A stretch of 6,248 bases of DNA from Bacteroidota bacterium. Lineage in GTDB: Bacteria; Bacteroidota; Rhodothermia; Rhodothermales; UBA10348. How positions within the stretch are numbered: position 1 is the first letter of the stretch; each line of letters begins with the position of its first letter. Positions 1 through 6,248 of the stretch are shown piece after piece. Under the pieces are notes generated by a model that saw only the letters and a program-made list of their open reading frames with translations, was not told the DNA's origin and searched no databases. The translations under genes were made by a program, and so were the position numbers. Location of the stretch: the NCBI GenBank assembly GCA_004356385.1, contig SMXL01000137.1:1-6248 (forward strand). Reading direction: 5' to 3'.

Positions 1-855
1 CCGGGAGTTCGCTGCCCCATGGAATTATCTACGTACTTTCGAATTAACGAAGCAGGCACCGGTCAATTTGAGCGCACATTGATCATTGCTGACGAAGGCT
101 CGTACGTCAGTTATCTCGAGGGTTGTACGGCCCCTCAGCGGGACGAGCATCAACTTCACGCCGCCGTCGTTGAAATAATCGCCCATAAAGATGCGGAGGT
201 CAAGTACTCAACCATACAAAACTGGTATCCAGGAAGCGAAGAAGGTGTGGGTGGTGTTTACAACTTTGTAACTAAACGTGGTATCTGTAGTGGATCGGGC
301 TCTAAGATCAGCTGGACTCAGCTTGAGACGGGAAGCGCGATTACGTGGAAGTATCCGTCGGTAATATTGAAGGGCGATAACTCCATTGGTGAATTTTATT
401 CGGTTGCGTTCACTAAGGGGCGGCAGCAGGCAGATACGGGTACAAAAATGATACATATTGGGAAAAACACCCGAAGCACTATCATTTCAAAAGGGATTTC
501 AGGGGGCAGAAGCCAGAACTCATACAGAGGCCTCGTAAAAATCCAGAAAAGTGCGACGAACGCAAGGAATTTTTCTCAGTGCGACTCTATGTTGCTGGGC
601 GATCGGAGTGGAGCCCACACGTTTCCCTACCTGGAAATTCAAAACTCTACGGCGCAAGTGGAACACGAGGCCACAACTTCGCGCGTTGGCGAAGACCAGA
701 TCTTCTACTGCAAGCAGCGTGGTATCTCAGAGATTGACGCCATAAAGCTGATTGTAAATGGGTTCTGCAAAGAAATTCTAGCACAACTCCCTATGGAATT
801 CGCCGTTGAAGCTCAAAAATTACTTGCAATTGAACTCGAAAGCAGCGTAGGGTAA
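1..855 (+). CDS. sufB: SufB, Fe-S cluster scaffold subunit of SufBCD (5' end cut by the window edge)
   Basis: SufB is the cytosolic scaffold on which SufBC2D assembles a nascent Fe-S cluster from sulfur delivered by SufS/SufE. The reading frame is open to base 1: six codons (PGVRCP) precede the Met at 19, and this stretch is internal SufB sequence, so the ATG at 19 is not the true start. About 284 residues are visible, against roughly 470-495 for full SufB. Landmarks are [15 protein letters not shown] near the start (Cys codon 124-126, apparently equivalent to E. coli Cys254), the QCDSMLLGD motif with the Cys codon at 580-582, and EHEATTSR with His-Glu at 664-669. In E. coli these last correspond to Cys405, His433 and Glu434, implicated in sulfur acceptance and cluster formation. 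The Cys-to-C-terminus distance (90 residues) matches E. coli. The end is typical, with [15 protein letters not shown] before TAA at 853-855. No frameshift is seen. Identification is very secure. Confidence 0.97.
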   Translation, partial: PGVRCPMELSTYFRINEAGTGQFERTLIIADEGSYVSYLEGCTAPQRDEHQLHAAVVEIIAHKDAEVKYSTIQNWYPGSEEGVGGVYNFVTKRGICSGSGSKISWTQLETGSAITWKYPSVILKGDNSIGEFYSVAFTKGRQQADTGTKMIHIGKNTRSTIISKGISGGRSQNSYRGLVKIQKSATNARNFSQCDSMLLGDRSGAHTFPYLEIQNSTAQVEHEATTSRVGEDQIFYCKQRGISEIDAIKLIVNGFCKEILAQLPMEFAVEAQKLLAIELESSVG

Positions 856-912
856 GACATAGTCTGACAAAGACAATACCCCCTGACTTAACCTATAGTT
901 ATATAATTAATA
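856..912 (+). other. AT-rich sufB-sufC spacer with a TATAAT hexamer; internal promoter or A/T-rich translation leader possible
   Basis: This is the longest non-coding gap in the operon (57 bases). It has no Shine-Dalgarno site before the sufC ATG and becomes strongly AT-rich at its 3' end. A perfect TATAAT lies at 902-907, ending five bases before the ATG at 913. No convincing -35 hexamer sits 16-18 bases upstream, where the sequence is C-rich. A start site at the usual distance from this -10 would fall at about 913-914, so any such transcript would be nearly leaderless for sufC. The alternative is that the A/T stretch is simply an unstructured ribosome landing site, common in lineages that rarely use Shine-Dalgarno pairing. 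Promoter function is unproven. Confidence 0.25.
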
Positions 913-1683
913 ATGCTTGAAATTAAGAATCTTCACGTGTCCATCGAAGACGATGGCACCGAAATCCTGAAGGGAGTAACTCTCACGGTTAATGCAGGCG
1001 AAGTCCATGCTATCATGGGTCCAAACGGCTCGGGCAAAAGCACGCTTGCGTCCGTTCTTGCCGGCCGCGATGGCTACGTAGTAACCGAGGGAAGCGTAAT
1101 CTACAAAGGGGTTGACCTGTTGGATATGGCCCCGGACAAACGAGCAAGGGAAGGCGTTTTTCTGGCATTTCAATATCCTGTAGAATTGCCAGGTGTCAGT
1201 ATGGCCAACTTCTTGAGACAGGCTGTTAATTCCGTTCGTGAACATCGGAATCAGAAGGAGCTCAGCGCCATGGAGTTTCTGAAGCTGATGAAGGAAAAAG
1301 CGCAGCTTGTTCAGCTGGATCCGAGCCTGAAACAACGTGCTGTTAACGAGGGCTTCTCAGGGGGAGAAAAGAAACGAAATGAAATATTTCAACTTGCGAT
1401 GTTAGAGCCTACCCTGGCCATCTTGGACGAGACAGATTCCGGCCTGGATATCGATGCACTCCGGGTGGTATCAGAAGGAATTAACAGCCTTCGATCTTCA
1501 GATCGGGCCTTCGTAATTATTACCCACTACCAGCGACTTTTGGACTATGTCATACCCGACTTCGTACACGTGTTGGTGGACGGTCGAATTGTTGAGTCAG
1601 GAGGCAAAGAACTCGCTTTGAAACTGGAAGATCAAGGCTATGATTGGCTCAAACCGACTGAATCTGACCCAATCACGGCCTGA
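913..1683 (+). CDS. sufC: SufC, ABC-type ATPase of the SufBCD Fe-S assembly complex
   Basis: SufC is a soluble ABC ATPase, not a transporter. It binds SufB and SufD, and its ATP-driven dimerisation reshapes the scaffold during cluster assembly. All ABC motifs are present in the 256-residue product: Walker A GPNGSGKST at 36-44, Q-loop Gln at 87 in FQYPVELPGV, signature FSGGEKKR at 148-155, Walker B LAILDETDSGLD with Asp172-Glu173, and the H-loop His205 in ITHYQRLL. FSGGEKKRNEI and DETDSGLDIDAL are characteristic of SufC rather than of transporter ATPases. There is no membrane segment. The length matches the family (about 248-256). The ATG at 913 gives the usual short N-terminus (MLEIKNLHVS) before the first strand, and no better start is visible. 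It lies 57 bases after sufB and 38 before sufD. Confidence 0.98.
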   Translation: MLEIKNLHVSIEDDGTEILKGVTLTVNAGEVHAIMGPNGSGKSTLASVLAGRDGYVVTEGSVIYKGVDLLDMAPDKRAREGVFLAFQYPVELPGVSMANFLRQAVNSVREHRNQKELSAMEFLKLMKEKAQLVQLDPSLKQRAVNEGFSGGEKKRNEIFQLAMLEPTLAILDETDSGLDIDALRVVSEGINSLRSSDRAFVIITHYQRLLDYVIPDFVHVLVDGRIVESGGKELALKLEDQGYDWLKPTESDPITA

Positions 1684-1721
1684 TAGTCAGGTGAACGCAA
1701 ACTTAGAAGCAGAACAGCAAA

Positions 1722-3050
1722 GTGATCCCAAGCTTGGACGATAATAATTCATTAGAGGCGCAATTTCTGGTCGCACAGGCGCTGGTCGCAGCGTCTGCTA
1801 CGAATGGACAAACTGACGGGTTTGATGCATTCAGAGAGGCGGGTCGAATTCGATTCAGTTCTCAGGGCTTCCCGGCACCTCGAACAGAATTGTGGAAATA
1901 CACACCTGTCCGTCGTTGGCTGAAAACCGATTTCAGCTTCGATTCCGGTGTGGGTTTTAGCGAGCTTCCAAGTTCAGAATACCGGGGCGATATTGGTAGC
2001 TATCACGCTGTATGTGTCGACGGGATATTTATCCCATCGCTGAGTTCTATCCCGGACAAAGATGAGTTTGAAGGGTATATCGGGGCTATCTCCAAGGCGA
2101 AAATGCCTCTGGACCGTCTTCTTTCCCACCTCGAAACGATCAACCCAAGAACAGAAACGGCATTCGACGCTCTGAATCAGTCCTTCTTTCAAGACGGATT
2201 ATTGGTCCATATTCCGCACGACACCGAGTTGGCCGAACCGTTGTATATCACAAATTTAGTTACGTCTGGCTCAAATGCTTTCATGCAGCCTCGCACGCTG
2301 ATTGTGGCTGAATCAGCGTCAAAGGGAGCTATTATAGACCTTCGTGATCACGATAGTGGTATTACGACCTTCGAAAATTCGGTCACTCAGATTCATGTAG
2401 GATCTGGCGCACAGCTCGACTACTATCACGTCTTTGATCGCGGTCCCCTGTCGCACTTGATCAGAAAATTGAATGTGTATCAGGAGGCTGACAGCACATG
2501 TTCAACCAATGAGTTGATTCTGAGTGGTGCCTTGGTTCGGACCGATTTGAATTTCCTCCCGGATGGTGAAGGGTGTACCACAAATCTGAACGGTTTTTAC
2601 CTCGCTCAATCGGACACGCATATCGACGTTCATACGATGGTAGATCACGCAAAGCCTGATTGCGTAAGCAACGAATTATTCAAAGGAATTATCGGTGATG
2701 CAGCAACTGCAGTGTTCAATGGCCGGGTTCTGGTTCGACAGGATGCCCAGCGAATTAATGCCTACCAGTCAAACCGAAATATTGTGCTCAGCGATACGGC
2801 CAAGATGTTTTCTAAACCCGAGCTTGAGATCTATGCCGATGATGTAAAGTGTAGTCACGGCGCCACAACCGGACAGATCGATTCTGAAGCTATGTTTTAT
2901 CTTCGATCACGAGGAATAAAAGAATCAGTTGCACGCAATTTACTCCTTCAAGCGTTCGCAGCAGACGTACTTGCCCTCGTTTCAGTGGATTCTCTTCGGG
3001 AACGGCTTCAGGAGATTGTAGCCGAACGGCTCAGAAAACAGTCTGGGTGA
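1722..3050 (+). CDS. sufD: SufD, Fe-S cluster assembly scaffold subunit, paralog of SufB
   Basis: SufD pairs with SufB in the SufBC2D complex and is needed for cluster assembly and iron acquisition. The product is 442 residues, slightly longer than E. coli SufD (423). The N-terminal helical part contains PAPRTELWKYTPV (about 51-63), the usual SufD signature. The beta-helix core follows, and the C-terminal helical domain contains YADDVKCSHGATTGQID (371-387) and MFYLRSRGIKE (391-401). Cys377 and His379 (codons 2850-2852 and 2856-2858) match E. coli SufD Cys358 and His360, the latter implicated in the SufB-SufD cluster site. The start is GTG at 1722, the first possible start after in-frame stops at 1692 and 1704. 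A TTG at 1734 is an alternative. There is no clear Shine-Dalgarno site; the upstream bases are A-rich (agaacagcaaa). The exact N-terminus is less certain than the gene. Confidence 0.96.
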   Translation: MIPSLDDNNSLEAQFLVAQALVAASATNGQTDGFDAFREAGRIRFSSQGFPAPRTELWKYTPVRRWLKTDFSFDSGVGFSELPSSEYRGDIGSYHAVCVDGIFIPSLSSIPDKDEFEGYIGAISKAKMPLDRLLSHLETINPRTETAFDALNQSFFQDGLLVHIPHDTELAEPLYITNLVTSGSNAFMQPRTLIVAESASKGAIIDLRDHDSGITTFENSVTQIHVGSGAQLDYYHVFDRGPLSHLIRKLNVYQEADSTCSTNELILSGALVRTDLNFLPDGEGCTTNLNGFYLAQSDTHIDVHTMVDHAKPDCVSNELFKGIIGDAATAVFNGRVLVRQDAQRINAYQSNRNIVLSDTAKMFSKPELEIYADDVKCSHGATTGQIDSEAMFYLRSRGIKESVARNLLLQAFAADVLALVSVDSLRERLQEIVAERLRKQSG

Positions 3051-3059
3051 CAATTAAGA

Positions 3060-4331
3060 GTGAACACGGTGCTAAAAACCGCCCATATATCTTTTGACGG
3101 ACTCGATCAGGAAGACGTGGTCGATCGGATTCGGGCAGACTTTCCGGCGTTGTCTTTAACTGTAAACAATCATCCTCTCGTTTACCTGGATAATGCCGCA
3201 TCCTCTCAGAAACCAATTCAGGTCATTGAGCGGATTTCCAGATATTACAGTACTGAGCATAGTAACGTGCACCGCGGGGTGCATGATCTCAGTCAAAGCG
3301 CGACTGAGTATTACGAATCGTCGCGAGACATTATCCGAGACTTTATCGGGGCTCGCAGCCGAACAGAAATCATTTTCACCAAAGGCACCACAGACTCCAT
3401 TAACTTGGTTGCTCAATCGTTTGCCCGGCCTATTCTGAACCCGGGAGACGAAATTCTGGTGACTCACCTTGAACACCATTCGAACATCGTTCCGTGGCAA
3501 TTGGTCTGTCAGCAAACCGGTGCAGAACTGAAAGTTGTCGCCATTCATGACGACGGGTCCATCGATTACGACGATTTTGAGCAATCGCTTTCGGAACGCA
3601 CGCGTCTCATTGCGATCGCCCATGTTTCCAATTCGCTGGGCACGATAATTCCTGTAAAGAGGATTATTTCAGATGCCCATGGACTGGGAATTCCAGTACT
3701 GGTTGACGGCGCTCAAGCTGTGCCTCATATGCAGATCGACGTCTCTGATCTCGATGTGGATTTTTACTGCTTTTCCGGCCATAAGATGTATGGACCCACT
3801 GGAATAGGAATCTTGTATGGGAAGGAGCAATTCCTGGAGAAAATGCCCCCGTACCAAGGTGGAGGCGATATGATAGAATCCGTTTCCTTCGCGGGGACGA
3901 CTTATAATGATCTGCCTCACAAATTTGAAGCAGGTACGCCCAATATTGCAGGAGCAATCGGGCTTGGCACGGCCGCAGAGTACATGAACCAGATCGGTTT
4001 CGAGTTTATCTCCGAATATGAGGCCAAACTTCTGGAACGGGCAACCGATCGCCTCTCGCAAATCGAAGGGCTCAGATTTATTGGTACGGCTCAAAACAAG
4101 GCTAGTGTGGTTTCCTTCCTTCTAAGAGATTCACATCCGTACGACGTTGCAACCCTTCTAGATAAGTTCGGCATCGCGGTGCGCTCAGGACATCATTGCA
4201 CCCAGCCGGTAATGTCTCGATTGGGCATCCCAGGAACCGTTCGAGCATCATTCGCATTCTATAATACTATGGATGAAATCGATGTCCTGGCCGAAAGTCT
4301 TCAGAAATCGTCCCGAATTCTGTTTTCCTGA
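3060..4331 (+). CDS. sufS: SufS, PLP-dependent cysteine desulfurase (group II)
   Basis: SufS converts L-cysteine to alanine and holds the released sulfur as a persulfide for transfer to SufE. The 423-residue product is a fold-type I aminotransferase-class enzyme. Visible sites are YLDNAASSQKP (42-52), THLEHHSNIVPW (135-146, with the PLP-stacking His), VDGAQA (Asp216 contacts the PLP nitrogen), CFSGHKMYGPTG with the Schiff-base Lys242 (codon 3783-3785), FEAGTPN (289-295), RSGHHCTQPVM with the catalytic Cys380 (codon 4197-4199), and the substrate-carboxylate Arg395 in VRASFAFYNT. The short RSGHHC loop marks the SufS/CsdA group, not IscS/NifS. The gene begins 9 bases after sufD. The GTG at 3060 gives about 16 residues more than E. 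coli SufS at the N-terminus. GTG at 3069, or GTG at 3117 (start VDRIRADF, with AGGA four bases upstream), are possible alternatives. Confidence 0.97.
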   Translation: MNTVLKTAHISFDGLDQEDVVDRIRADFPALSLTVNNHPLVYLDNAASSQKPIQVIERISRYYSTEHSNVHRGVHDLSQSATEYYESSRDIIRDFIGARSRTEIIFTKGTTDSINLVAQSFARPILNPGDEILVTHLEHHSNIVPWQLVCQQTGAELKVVAIHDDGSIDYDDFEQSLSERTRLIAIAHVSNSLGTIIPVKRIISDAHGLGIPVLVDGAQAVPHMQIDVSDLDVDFYCFSGHKMYGPTGIGILYGKEQFLEKMPPYQGGGDMIESVSFAGTTYNDLPHKFEAGTPNIAGAIGLGTAAEYMNQIGFEFISEYEAKLLERATDRLSQIEGLRFIGTAQNKASVVSFLLRDSHPYDVATLLDKFGIAVRSGHHCTQPVMSRLGIPGTVRASFAFYNTMDEIDVLAESLQKSSRILFS

Positions 4332-4772
4332 ATGGGACCGAAAGCAACCATATCCGAAGTCGGCGAAGAAATCGTTGAAGAATTCAATTTTTTCGAGGAT
4401 TGGATGGGTCGGTATGAACACCTGATCGACCTCGGCCGGAGTTTGTCCCTTATAGACAATCAGTATCGGACGGACGACTACCGCATTCGAGGTTGTCAGG
4501 CTCAGGTATGGCTACGTGCCTCTTTTCAGAACGGAAATATAGTCTTTACAGCAGACAGCGATGCTTTGATAACAAAAGGATTGGTCGCGTTGCTGGTTCG
4601 AGTATTAAACAACAGGAAACCCATCGACGTCTTGAATGCGGACTTGAACTTTCTTGACAAGATTCAGATGAAAGAGCATCTCTCTCCGACCCGGAAAAAT
4701 GGACTGGACGCCATGATTCGTCAGATTCGCCTTTACGCCGTTGGATTCATGCAGACCTCACAGGCATCATGA
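4332..4772 (+). CDS. sufE: SufE, sulfur-acceptor and transfer protein
   Basis: SufE takes the persulfide sulfur from the SufS catalytic cysteine, stimulates its turnover, and passes the sulfur to SufB. The 146-residue product is close to E. coli SufE (138). The N-terminal helix carries EIVEEFNFFEDWMGRYEHLIDLG (the usual SufE opening, about 13-35). The acceptor is Cys55 in IRGCQAQVWL (codon 4494-4496), equivalent to E. coli Cys51. The C-terminal part contains FLDKIQMKEHLSPTRKNGL (107-125), the conserved LGL/LSPTR-N-GL region that contacts SufS. The ATG directly follows the sufS TGA with no gap, so ribosomes probably re-initiate there and SufS and SufE output are likely linked. No Shine-Dalgarno site is visible before it. 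The gene is intact. Confidence 0.96.
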   Translation: MGPKATISEVGEEIVEEFNFFEDWMGRYEHLIDLGRSLSLIDNQYRTDDYRIRGCQAQVWLRASFQNGNIVFTADSDALITKGLVALLVRVLNNRKPIDVLNADLNFLDKIQMKEHLSPTRKNGLDAMIRQIRLYAVGFMQTSQAS

Positions 4773-5119
4773 GCAAGAATAATTCGAGCCGAAACAGCTC
4801 ACACCGAGTGTCCCCTACGATCCTTAGAAAATTGGTGATCGAAACCATAAAGACTGTTTATGACCCGGAGATTCCAGTAAACGTTTATGATCTCGGGCTG
4901 ATTTATGGAGTTGACGTGGACGAAGACTTGAAAGTCATCATTACCATGACGTTGACGACGCCAAATTGCCCGGCCGCTGGATCTCTACCGGGCCAGGTCG
5001 AGGGGTGTGTAGCTGATTTAACCGACGTGACCGAAGCAACCGTGGAGCTAACATTTGACCCGCCGTTTACTCCGGACATGATGTCGGATGAAGCCAAGCT
5101 CGAACTCGGTTTTTTGTAA
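4769..5119 (+). CDS. sufT: SufT-like DUF59 / MIP18-family Fe-S maturation protein
   Basis: This 116-residue protein is a single DUF59 (MIP18-like) domain, the fold shared with SufT, PaaD and the N-terminal part of Mrp/ApbC. Members next to suf genes are linked to Fe-S cluster maturation or delivery, especially under heavy demand, but the chemistry is unsettled. Diagnostic blocks are IKTVYDPEIPVNVYDLGLIY (27-46, with Asp32 and Glu34), LTTPNCPAAGSLPGQVE (62-78, invariant-type Cys67) and DPPFTPDMMSDEAKLELGFL (97-116), the standard family ending. The Ser/Asn-rich first 14 residues are variable; a GTG at 4808 is an alternative start. The ATG overlaps the sufE stop as ATGA (4769-4772), which favours translational coupling. 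It is the last gene of the operon. The domain is secure; the symbol sufT is by family and context. Confidence 0.9.
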   Translation: MSKNNSSRNSSHRVSPTILRKLVIETIKTVYDPEIPVNVYDLGLIYGVDVDEDLKVIITMTLTTPNCPAAGSLPGQVEGCVADLTDVTEATVELTFDPPFTPDMMSDEAKLELGFL

Positions 5120-5126
5120 TTCAGGC

Positions 5127-5786
5127 TCACGAATCGTGCAATCGCACGCCATCCCGAAGTTCATTTTCGTCGTCTGATCGGACATCGAAGCCGTTTTCTA
5201 CGAGAAGATCGCCGCATCGTTTAATTGCCTTTGCTAATCCTGCGCCCAGGCTGTCTGACTTAATGCCGAACAGAACATCCTCGATAACGTGGGCCCAGTC
5301 CTCCGGTTGAACGCGTTCATTTATCCCGGAATCTCCAAAAACCTCTACCCGATGTTCGAGCAGTGAAATGTAGAGCAGAATACCAGTTCTATCTCGTGTT
5401 GAAAATATTTCTTCTTCGACGAAGGCCTGTAATGCCCTCAAGCGAACTGCTTCCGACATCGCGCTACCCGAGATAAAATGTTTCTCAATCGCCGGTACCC
5501 ACCTGGCCAGCGTATATCCGATGAGCGCGGAAGAAAGAATAAGAGTAGACGATCCCGTGAACGAGAATAACCATGCAAACGACCATCCCTCGTAGAAGAT
5601 TGACATCCCGAAAATGATGGCGGATGCGATAAATCCAAACTGCACGGCTGCTTTCCAGCCTGACTCCCTGTACCGGGAAGATCGACCCACGATATAGGGG
5701 ACAATCTCTCCAGATGTACGACTTTCCGCTTCCGCGACAGCCTCTTCGATTATTCTGTGTTCTTCTTTTGAAAGAAGGTCATCCAT
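5127..5786 (-). CDS. TPM-domain membrane protein (COG3762-like), function unknown
   Basis: This 219-residue protein has a TPM fold (TLP18.3/Psb32/MOLO-1, Pfam TPM_phosphatase, formerly DUF477) interrupted by a membrane hairpin. The N-terminal part carries IIEEAVAEAESRTSGEIVPY (12-31), the typical first helix and strand. Two hydrophobic stretches follow, about 46-65 and 69-96, divided by the short YEGWS turn. The C-terminal part has EEEIFSTRDRTGILLYISL (124-142), RVEVFGDSGINERV (146-159) and a helix ending near ENGF (200). This order matches the COG3762 membrane proteins. There is no signal peptide, and both soluble parts should lie on the same side of the membrane. Phosphatase activity is known only for a plant relative, so no enzyme function is assigned here. 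ATG start, no Shine-Dalgarno site. It lies 15 bases after the TPR gene and ends 7 bases from the SufT-like gene. No lemA partner is in view. Confidence 0.85.
   Translation of the reverse strand: MDDLLSKEEHRIIEEAVAEAESRTSGEIVPYIVGRSSRYRESGWKAAVQFGFIASAIIFGMSIFYEGWSFAWLFSFTGSSTLILSSALIGYTLARWVPAIEKHFISGSAMSEAVRLRALQAFVEEEIFSTRDRTGILLYISLLEHRVEVFGDSGINERVQPEDWAHVIEDVLFGIKSDSLGAGLAKAIKRCGDLLVENGFDVRSDDENELRDGVRLHDS
5135..5148. repeat. Short perfect inverted repeat (5-base arms, 4-base loop) at the convergent gene ends
   Basis: The arms CGTGC (5135-5139) and GCACG (5144-5148) flank AATC. The repeat lies within the last codons of the - strand TPM gene, about 15 bases past the SufT-like stop. It could form a small hairpin in either transcript. 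Neither side has the T-run of an intrinsic terminator, and five base pairs may occur by chance, so a terminator function is not claimed. Confidence 0.35.
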
Positions 5787-5801
5787 TTTGTGTAAGACTT
5801 T

Positions 5802-6248
5802 TCAGCCGTTTCTTTTCCCAAGTGTATCCGTAATTAACTGGTCCGCCTGGATATACACGGCATTGTCCGGATCGCCGACAATTCGTTTTACTTTCCTCAG
5901 CTGTTCAATGGCCTGATCTACCCGATTGATCTGCAATAACATTATAGCTCGGTTAAAATTTGCATTTACATGTAAAGAATCACTCTCCAATACTTTCATT
6001 GTTTCCTGAATGGCCATCATCGGGTTCTCAGAATCATACATGTAGGCAATAGCCATATCCGTTCTGGCATCTAGATTCTCAGGATTTATTTCAAGTGCGC
6101 GCCGGTAAGCGGCTATAGATTTTCGAGCGAAATATGCGCGTTCTACCGGAGTTTGAGATTCCATCCAATCGTAATAAAGATTTGCTGCAGCGACCCACAT
6201 TTGCTCAGATCCGTCTGATTCAGCGAGCTTTTCTGCTTCGCCTGCAGC
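5802..6248 (-). CDS. Tetratricopeptide-repeat (TPR) protein, N-terminus cut by the window edge
   Basis: The frame is open to the right edge: sixteen codons (6201-6248) precede the first in-window Met at 6200. The visible 148 residues are therefore a C-terminal fragment, and that Met is probably not the start. About three TPR units can be seen: residues 17-56 (MWVAAANLYYDWM to ALEINP), 57-90 (ENLDARTDMAIAYMY to VLESD) and 91-124 (HVNANFNRAIMLLQ to LRKVKRI). They have the usual small residues at helix contacts and Pro or Asp at the turns. TPR arrays mediate protein-protein contact. DARTDMAIAYMY resembles the TPR part of CcmH/NrfG-type cytochrome c biogenesis or membrane-anchored proteins, but no haem-related feature is visible, so no specific role is given. 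The stop TGA is at 5802-5804. The 15-base gap to the TPM gene suggests a shared transcript. Confidence 0.85.
   Translation of the reverse strand, partial: AAGEAEKLAESDGSEQMWVAAANLYYDWMESQTPVERAYFARKSIAAYRRALEINPENLDARTDMAIAYMYDSENPMMAIQETMKVLESDSLHVNANFNRAIMLLQINRVDQAIEQLRKVKRIVGDPDNAVYIQADQLITDTLGKRNG

Noticed and set aside
19..21. ATG at 19 as the start of a short SufB-like protein
   Set aside because: The frame is open upstream and the preceding codons encode conserved SufB sequence; the gene is cut by the window edge, not short.
855..865. Small inverted repeat AGAC-ATA-GTCT just after sufB
   Set aside because: Four-base arms are expected by chance and no T-run or conserved context supports a terminator or operator.
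907..1335. Antisense open frame of 142 codons opposite sufC
   Set aside because: It lies wholly opposite a fully recognisable sufC, shows no family motif, and is explained as a codon-bias shadow.
3156..4094. Antisense open frames of 97-155 codons opposite sufS, and a + strand frame at 3193-3438
   Set aside because: They overlap intact sufS coding sequence containing all catalytic residues, and their translations show no domain or plausible composition.
6198..6200. ATG at 6200 (- strand) as the start of the TPR protein
   Set aside because: The frame continues to the window edge with helical, TPR-compatible sequence, so the start is most likely outside.
1..6248. A previously undescribed system, mobile element or defence locus
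   Set aside because: The window is nearly all coding and six of eight genes form a known SUF operon. There are no transposase, integrase, tRNA or repeat arrays. Only the TPR/TPM pair lacks a known role.

Overview
This window holds most of a SUF iron-sulfur cluster assembly operon on the + strand, followed by two genes on the - strand that converge on it. I find no undescribed system. The SUF genes are intact apart from sufB, which the left edge cuts, and every catalytic or scaffold residue I looked for is present.

Layout. Positions 1-855 are the C-terminal part of sufB. After a 57-base AT-rich spacer come sufC (913-1683), sufD (1722-3050), sufS (3060-4331), sufE (4332-4772) and a DUF59/SufT-like gene (4769-5119). 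Spacing tightens downstream: 57, 38, 9 and 0 bases, then a 4-base ATGA overlap, so all six are most simply read as one transcription unit. Its promoter and any regulator lie left of the window. On the - strand are a TPR-repeat protein cut by the right edge (5802-6248) and, 15 bases further on, a membrane protein with a TPM domain (5127-5786). The TPM gene ends 7 bases from the DUF59 gene. No gap exceeds 60 bases, and I see no RNA gene, mobile element, CRISPR array or integration scar.

How the genes work together. SufS takes sulfur from cysteine as a persulfide, SufE carries it to SufB, and the SufB-SufC-SufD complex builds the cluster using ATP hydrolysed by SufC. The SufT-like protein belongs to a family that helps mature or deliver Fe-S clusters. 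The two - strand genes have no visible link to this pathway.

Organism. Base composition looks balanced. None of the six starts with visible upstream sequence has a clear Shine-Dalgarno site at normal spacing, and several are preceded by A-rich sequence. This habit, the order sufBCDSE-DUF59 and the TPR/TPM neighbours fit the Bacteroidota and their relatives (Rhodothermota/Balneolota). This is inference from style and gene order; I cannot name a genus.
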